A DNA stretch of 64,000 nt from Luzula sylvatica (taxonomy: Eukaryota > Streptophyta > Magnoliopsida > Poales > Juncaceae): positions 8,266,501 to 8,330,500 of the forward strand of contig OX326959.1 of assembly GCA_946800325.1 (NCBI GenBank). Direction: 5' to 3'. Under the pieces are notes generated by a model. That model was not told the DNA's origin. It worked only from the letters and a program-made list of their open reading frames with translations, and made no database searches. Below are positions 59,173 to 64,000 of the stretch, piece by piece (the stretch's first letter is position 1; the number at the start of each line of letters is the position of its first letter). The translations under genes were made by a program, and so were the position numbers.

Positions 59173-59608
59173 ATTAGTTAGTTAATTAGTTATTTATTGA
59201 TGTGAGGCAAATAAGGCACAAATTTAATGCTTAATTTGGGGATTTTAGCCCTTGTGAAGAACAATTCTATATACTTTATTAATCATATTTGAGATAACAT
59301 GAATATTTCTTCACTAAGTGTGTTTTATTGCTTAATCACAGGAATTAGAAGGAATTTCTGGGAATTTGGAGAGTGTAGTTGTCTCCAACACGTCAAGAGG
59401 AGTGAAAACGATATATTATACCGATATATTCGGTACATGAATGAGACGGGAGGCAAACAATTATTATGATAGAAACTTACACAAAAGTCTACACGAAAAC
59501 CACTCAATCCTTAGCCCTTATCCTTCCCACCTACCTTTGGTGGAAATTACCTCATTACCCTCAATCCTCTCCACCAACTCGTGGCCAATAAGAAGACTCC
59601 GTGAGTGC

Positions 59609-59616
59609 TATAAATA
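59609..59616 (+). promoter_or_regulatory. TATA box of solo LTR
   Basis: TATAAATA, 411 bases into the LTR, 26 bases after GGCCAATA. Downstream sequence to the LTR end would be R and U5. Confidence 0.65.
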
Positions 59617-60280
59617 TGACCACAAGGGCCACGAGTTTGGGTACGCTCTTTTTACCCTTTTTGCTCACACTCTCTCTTAAGCAAGTCCAAGAAACTTTCA
59701 AGAACACGCAAGAATTGCAAAATCGAACGATAATTCTCTAAGATTGATCACCGAATAGAAGCTCACTTCATTCGGTGAATTGGTCTACACTTCGACGAAG
59801 ATCGAGTTGTGGGGATTTGGTTAGAGCTTCCTTCATCCGAATCCACGCAAGCAAGGAATCGAGCTTATTCTAATTCGATTGGGAGCTTCCTTCCAATTGC
59901 TACCTTGCAATCTAGAGTTCACTCAACCGGTACGAAGCTCACTTCGATTGGCGAGTGGATTGGTACGAAAGGAACAAGTTGTGCGAGGCGTCTAGCTCAC
60001 TAGCATCTCAAGGGAACGAGGAAGGCATCCAAGACGAGACTCGAAGCTCACTTCATCTCTCTAGGTGTTTTCTTTCCTTTCTTGTAATTCTTGTAGTTTT
60101 AATTGAGTTGGATTTGCATAGAGAATTTGTGGTTTAATGAATCTTTGCCTTTAAATCTTCTTTGTTTGTTTGAGTGATCTTAATGCTTGTTACTTAGTTT
60201 AATTACCTTTCAATTGGAATCTCAAATCAAACCCTCAATTCAATCTTCAATTCAAATTACAACTTCGAAATCCAGAACAA

Positions 60281-60622
60281 GTTCCGTTGTAACGGAACCC
60301 AACTTGCGTTGTAACGGACACTTCGGTTTGTACCTGACTTTCAGTCTGTTGGTACTCCGTTGTAACGCAATAAAATTCCGTTGTAACGGACCAGTGAGGA
60401 AAAGTATTCAATAGCACTCATACTAGTGCGTTGTAACGGACATACTAGTTCGTTGTAACGGATTAACCAATCCATTATAACGCTACTTCTGTCCGTTATA
60501 ACGGACTGCCTCTTTCCGTTGTAACGGAACTTCCTCCGTTGTAACGGACCTTCATATCCATTCCCGCATTAACAATTACCCTAATGTCCGTTGTAACGGA
60601 GCCTATTTCCGTTGTAACGGAC
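60281..60622 (+). promoter_or_regulatory. Paired palindrome array in gypsy solo LTR
   Basis: Twelve copies of a palindrome with the core CCGTT-GT-AACGG lie in about 340 bases; the longest is GTTCCGTTGTAACGGAAC at 60281. They fall into six pairs (60281/60305, 60355/60375, 60426/60448, 60471/60491, 60514/60534, 60586/60607) with within-pair centre spacing of 20-22 bases. The array lies downstream of the TATA box, so it would be transcribed. The related LTRs at 30455 and 12977 lack it. Confidence 0.82.
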
Positions 60623-60802
60623 TACCTTCTGTGATTCTTCTTCGTTATTTCTAGTCCCTTTTTGATTAAATCATTGACGAAATTGCTCCCCGTGGAACGA
60701 ATCTATACATTTACCACTGTACAAACATAGATTATAAATTTGTTGATTGTTCGGGGTTTTAACACAACGACATATTAAAACACGCCAAAATCCCGCCCAT
60801 CA

Positions 60803-61248
60803 TTTATTTAGTTAGTTAGTTACTTAGTTAGTTAGTTAGTTAGTTAGTTGTTAGTTAGTTAGTTAGTTAATTAGTTCGTTAGTTAGTTAGTTAGTTAGTT
60901 AGTTAGTGGGTTTGTACGAAGGCAGTTAGTTAATTAGTTAGTAACGTAGGTAGGTAGTCAGTTAGTTAATAAGTATGTATGAAGGTAGTTAGTTAGCTAG
61001 TTTGTTAATTAGTCAGTTAGTAAGTTCGCTAGTAGTTAGTTAGTTAGTTAGTTAGTTAATTACTTAGTTATTTAGTTAGTTAGTTAGTTAGCGTGTAGTT
61101 ACTTAGTTAGTTAGTCAATTAGTTGGTTGGTTAATTAGTTAGTTAGTTTGTTGGTCAGTTAGTGGGTATGTTGAAAGGTAGTTAGGTAGTTAGTGGGTAC
61201 GTATGAAGGTAGTTAATTAGTTAGTTAATTAGTTAGTTAGTTAATTAA

Positions 61249-61288
<40 letters not shown>

Positions 61289-61829
61289 CTTGTTGTAAGT
61301 TAGTTTGTTAGTTACTTAGTTAGTTAGTAAGTTAGTTAGTTGGTTTGTTAGTTATTTAGTGGGTATGTAGGAAGGTAGCTGTTAGTTAGTTAGTTAGTTA
61401 GTTAATTAATTAGTCAGTTACCAAGTAGTTAGTTAGTTAGTGAGTTAATATGTATGTAAGAAGGTAGTTATTTAGATAGTTAGATAGTTAGTTAGTTTTT
61501 AAGTTAGTTTGTTAATTAGTTAGTTAGTTAGTTAGTTATTTAGTTAGTTAGTTACTTAGTTAGTTAGTTACTTAGTTAGTTAGTTACTTAGTTAGTTAGT
61601 TACTTAGTAAGTTAGTTGATAGTTAGTTAGTTAGTTAGTTAGTTACTTAGTTAGTGGGTTTGTAGGAAAGTAGTAACTTAGTTAGTTAGTTAGGTAGTTA
61701 GTTAGTCAGTTAGTTAATAAGTATGTATGAAAGTAGTTAGTTAGTTAGTAAGATAAATAGTTAGTTAGTTAATTTGTTAGTTAGTATGTTAGCTAGTAGT
61801 TAGTTAGTTAATTAGTTTGTTATTTAGTC

Positions 61830-61862
<33 letters not shown>

Positions 61863-62088
61863 GTTTGTCAGTTAGTTAGTTAGTTAATTTGTTTGCTTGT
61901 TTATTTGTTTGTTTGTTTGTTAGTATGTTCGTTTGATTAGTGGGTACGTAGGAAGGTAGCTGTCAGTTAGTTAGTTAGTTAATTAGTTAGTCAGTTAGTT
62001 AGCTAGTAGTTAGTTAATTAGTTAGTTAGTTAGTTAATTAAAATGTATGTAAGAAGGTTGTTAGTTAGTTAGTTAGATAGTTTGTTAA

Positions 62089-62120
<32 letters not shown>

Positions 62121-62251
62121 CTAGTAGTTGGTCAGTAGTTAGTTAGTTAGTGGATTTGTTGGAAGGTATTTAGTTAATTAGTTAGTAGTTAGTTAGTCAG
62201 TTACATAGTTAGTTAGTTAGTAGTTAGTTAGTCAGTTAGTTAGTTAGTTAG

Positions 62252-62303
<52 letters not shown>

Positions 62304-62849
62304 AGTTAGTTAGTTAGTTAGTTAGTAGTTATTTAGTTAATTAGTTAGTAGTTAATTAGTTAGTAGTTAGTTAGTAGTTAGTACTTAGTTAGTTAATTAG
62401 TTAGTTAGTTAGTAGTTAGTTAGTCAGTTACTTAGTTAGTCAGTTACTTAGTTAGTTAGTTAGTTAGTTAGTCAGTTACTTAGTTAGTTGTTAGTTAGTT
62501 AGTTAGTAGTTAGTTAGTCAGTTACTTAGTTAATTAGTTAGTTTGTTAGTTACTTAGTTAGTGGGTTTGTAGGAAGGTAGTTAGTTAATTAGTTAGTAGG
62601 TAGGTAGTTAGTTAGTTAAAAGGTATGTATGAAGGTAGATAGTTAGTTAGACATTTTGTTAATTAGTTAGTTAGTTAGCTAGTAGTTAGTTAGTTAGTTA
62701 ATTAGTTAGCTAGTATTTAGTTAGTTAGTTAGTTAGTTAGTGAGTTAATTAGTTAGTTAGTTAGTTAATTAGTTAGTTAGTTAGTTAGTTAGTTGGTATG
62801 TAGGAAGGTAGGTAGTTAGTTAGTTAGTCAGTTAATTAGTTAGTTAGTA

Positions 62850-62882
<33 letters not shown>

Positions 62883-62954
62883 GTTAGCAATTTAGTAAGT
62901 TGGTATGTTCGTTAGTAAGTGGTTATGTAGGAAGGTAGCTAATTAGTTAGTTAA

Positions 62955-62989
<35 letters not shown>

Positions 62990-63267
62990 TATAGTAAGCT
63001 AGTAGTTAGTCAGTTAGTTAGTTAGTTTGCTAATTAGTTAGTTAGTTAATATGTATGTAACATGGCAGTTAGTTAGATAGTTCGATAGTTAATAATTAGT
63101 AAGTTAGTTAGTTAGTTGGTTATCTATTAGTTAGTTGGATAGATAGTTCACAAGTTAGTTATTTAGTTAGTTAGTTAGTTAGTTTGCTAGTTAGTTAGTT
63201 AGTTAGTTAGTGGGTATGTAAGGAGGTAGTTAGTTACTTAGTTAGTCAATAGGTATCTAGGAAGATC

Positions 63268-63309
<42 letters not shown>

Positions 63310-63422
63310 GGGTTTGCTGGAAGGTAGTTAGTTAATTAGTTAGTTAGGAATGTAGGTAGTTGCTTATTTAATAAATATGTATGAAGGTAGTTAGTTAATT
63401 AGTTAGTTAGTTTGTCAATTAA

Positions 63423-63459
<37 letters not shown>

Positions 63460-64000
63460 GAGTTAATTAGTTAGTTATTTAGTTAGTTAGTTAGTTAGCG
63501 TGTACTTAGTTAGTCAGTTAGTTAATTAGTCGATAGTTAATTAGTTAGTCAGGTTGTTTGTTGGTTAGTTATTGGGTATGTAGGATGGTAGTTAGTTAGT
63601 TAGTTAGTGGGTACGTAGGAAGGTAGGTAATTACTTAGTCAATTAGTTAGTTAGTTAGTCAATAAATTATTTAGTTAGTTAGTTAGTTAGTTAGTTAGCT
63701 TGTGTTTAGTTAGTTGGTTAGTTAGTTGGTTTGTTCGTTAGTTAGTGGGTATGTAGGAAGGTAGTTGTTAGTTAGTTAGTTAGATAGTTAATTAGTTAGT
63801 TAGTTAATTAGCTAGTTGTTAGTTAGTTAGTTAGATAGTTAATTTGTTGGTTAGTTAGTCAGTTAATTAGTTAGTTAATATGTATATAAGAAAGTAGTTA
63901 TTTAGTTAGTTATATAGTTAATTAGTTAGTAAGTTAGTTATCTAGTAGTTAGTTAGTATGTTAGTTCCTTAGTTAATTAGTTGGTCAGTTAGTTAGTTAA
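60803..64000 (+). repeat. TTAG satellite array, segment 6
   Basis: Array continues to the window edge. Around 62150-62540 it is unusually rich in the 7-base slip GTAGTTA. Words at 62565-62930 recur from about 28390-28700 (AAAAGGTATGTATGAAGGTAG), and 63530-63760 matches 13985-14240 (TTAGTCAGG.(T/C)GTTTGTTGG). No gene or RNA is seen. Confidence 0.95.

Larger units (their letters stand above)
47512..59197 (+). repeat. TTAG satellite array, segment 5
   Basis: 11.7 kb of array without foreign DNA or genes. It contains a tandem pair of 2.4-kb blocks (47551-49930 and 50338-52690), a block starting at 54127 related to the triplicate at 19871-23400, and copy C (55940-58900) of the three-copy block. 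It ends at the target duplication of a solo LTR. Confidence 0.96.
59198..60802 (+). mobile_element. Solo LTR of a Ty3/gypsy element
   Basis: A complete 1605-bp LTR, TGATGTGAGG to CCGCCCATCA, flanked by a TTTAT duplication, with no internal region. It is homologous to the LTR at 30455-31689, clearest in the first 150 bases and around GAAGCTCACTTCATCTCTCTAGGTGTTTTC. It carries a CCAAT-like GGCCAATA (59583), a TATA box (59609), a cluster of GAAGCTCACTTC / GAGCTTCCTTC repeats (59758-60054) and a palindrome array (60281-60622). Recombination between the two LTRs of a full element is the usual origin. The 60-79 codon open frames inside are incidental. Confidence 0.88.
59193..60807 (+). other. 5-bp target site duplication of solo LTR
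   Basis: TTTAT lies at 59193-59197 immediately before the LTR and again at 60803-60807 immediately after it. Perfect 5-bp duplications are normal for Ty3/gypsy integration and fix both ends of the element. Confidence 0.88.

Noticed and set aside
59325..60414. Open frames of 60-79 codons in the 59198-60802 island
   Set aside because: They lie in a solo LTR with defined ends and target duplication, and none has family character.
1..64000. Telomere or interstitial telomeric repeat
   Set aside because: The unit is TTAG with a 4-base period. The plant telomere motif TTTAGGG and the insect TTAGG are not present as arrays, and orientation does not fit a chromosome end.
1..64000. CRISPR array or bacterial origin
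   Set aside because: Repeats are degenerate and contiguous with no unique spacers, and all coding remnants are eukaryotic retrotransposon proteins.
1..64000. tRNA or rRNA genes
   Set aside because: No cloverleaf-like or conserved rRNA stretch was noticed; the tRNA-like match at 42194 is the retrotransposon primer site only.
1..64000. G-quadruplex potential of the array
   Set aside because: G runs in the array are single or at most GGG in isolated words, too sparse for quadruplex folding.

Overview
The window is plant nuclear heterochromatin, almost certainly from a flowering plant. It carries LTR retrotransposons with plant-type signals: a primer site complementary to initiator tRNA-Met, SIRE-type polypurine tracts, a Tat/Athila-like pol remnant and a 'putative plant transposon protein' ORF. 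It also has a CACTA-type DNA transposon end. I see no host gene, rRNA, tRNA, telomere repeat (TTTAGGG) or prokaryotic feature. The species cannot be named from this sequence.

About 49 of 64 kb is a degenerate tetranucleotide satellite, (TTAG)n on the + strand and (CTAA)n on the - strand, very poor in C on the + strand. It is not a simple microsatellite. Recurrent non-TTAG words (for example GGGTATGTAGGAAGGTAG, AATATGTATGTAAGAAGG, AGATAGTTCACAAG, TGGTTATCTAGTAG) return in a conserved order. They show that the array grew by segmental duplication of blocks of about 0.75 to 5 kb. TTAG/CTAA puts stop codons in all six frames, so the array has no ORFs.

Five non-TTAG islands interrupt the array. 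(1) 7733-8481 is a one-sided CACTA-type transposon end. (2) 12977-13750 is an LTR inside the only stretch (about 12351-13866) where the satellite runs in the opposite orientation. (3) 30455-35103 is a minus-strand, 5'-truncated Ty3/gypsy element with an intact 3' LTR, a long 3' UTR with its own tandem repeats, scraps of RT and integrase, and a 381-codon ORF. (4) 40552-47511 is a minus-strand Ty1/copia, Sirevirus-like element that is circularly permuted. It opens and closes in the middle of gag with a 249-bp perfect direct repeat. Its single central LTR has a polypurine tract on one side and a primer binding site on the other, as expected for an opened one-LTR circle. It has gag (split, one in-frame stop) and a Transposase_32-type ORF but no pol. 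(5) 59198-60802 is a complete solo LTR with a perfect TTTAT target duplication, related to the LTR of island 3.

The most unusual signal is a shared architecture in two unrelated element families. The copia element (LTR U3 and the spacer before its second ORF) and the gypsy solo LTR both carry arrays of 14-18 bp palindromes, CCGTT-CG-AACGG and CCGTT-GT-AACGG respectively. These come mostly in pairs whose centres lie about 19-23 bp apart, two helical turns. Palindrome-rich cis regions are known for maize Sirevirus LTRs. The paired spacing, the internal copy and the parallel in a Ty3/gypsy LTR deserve checking.
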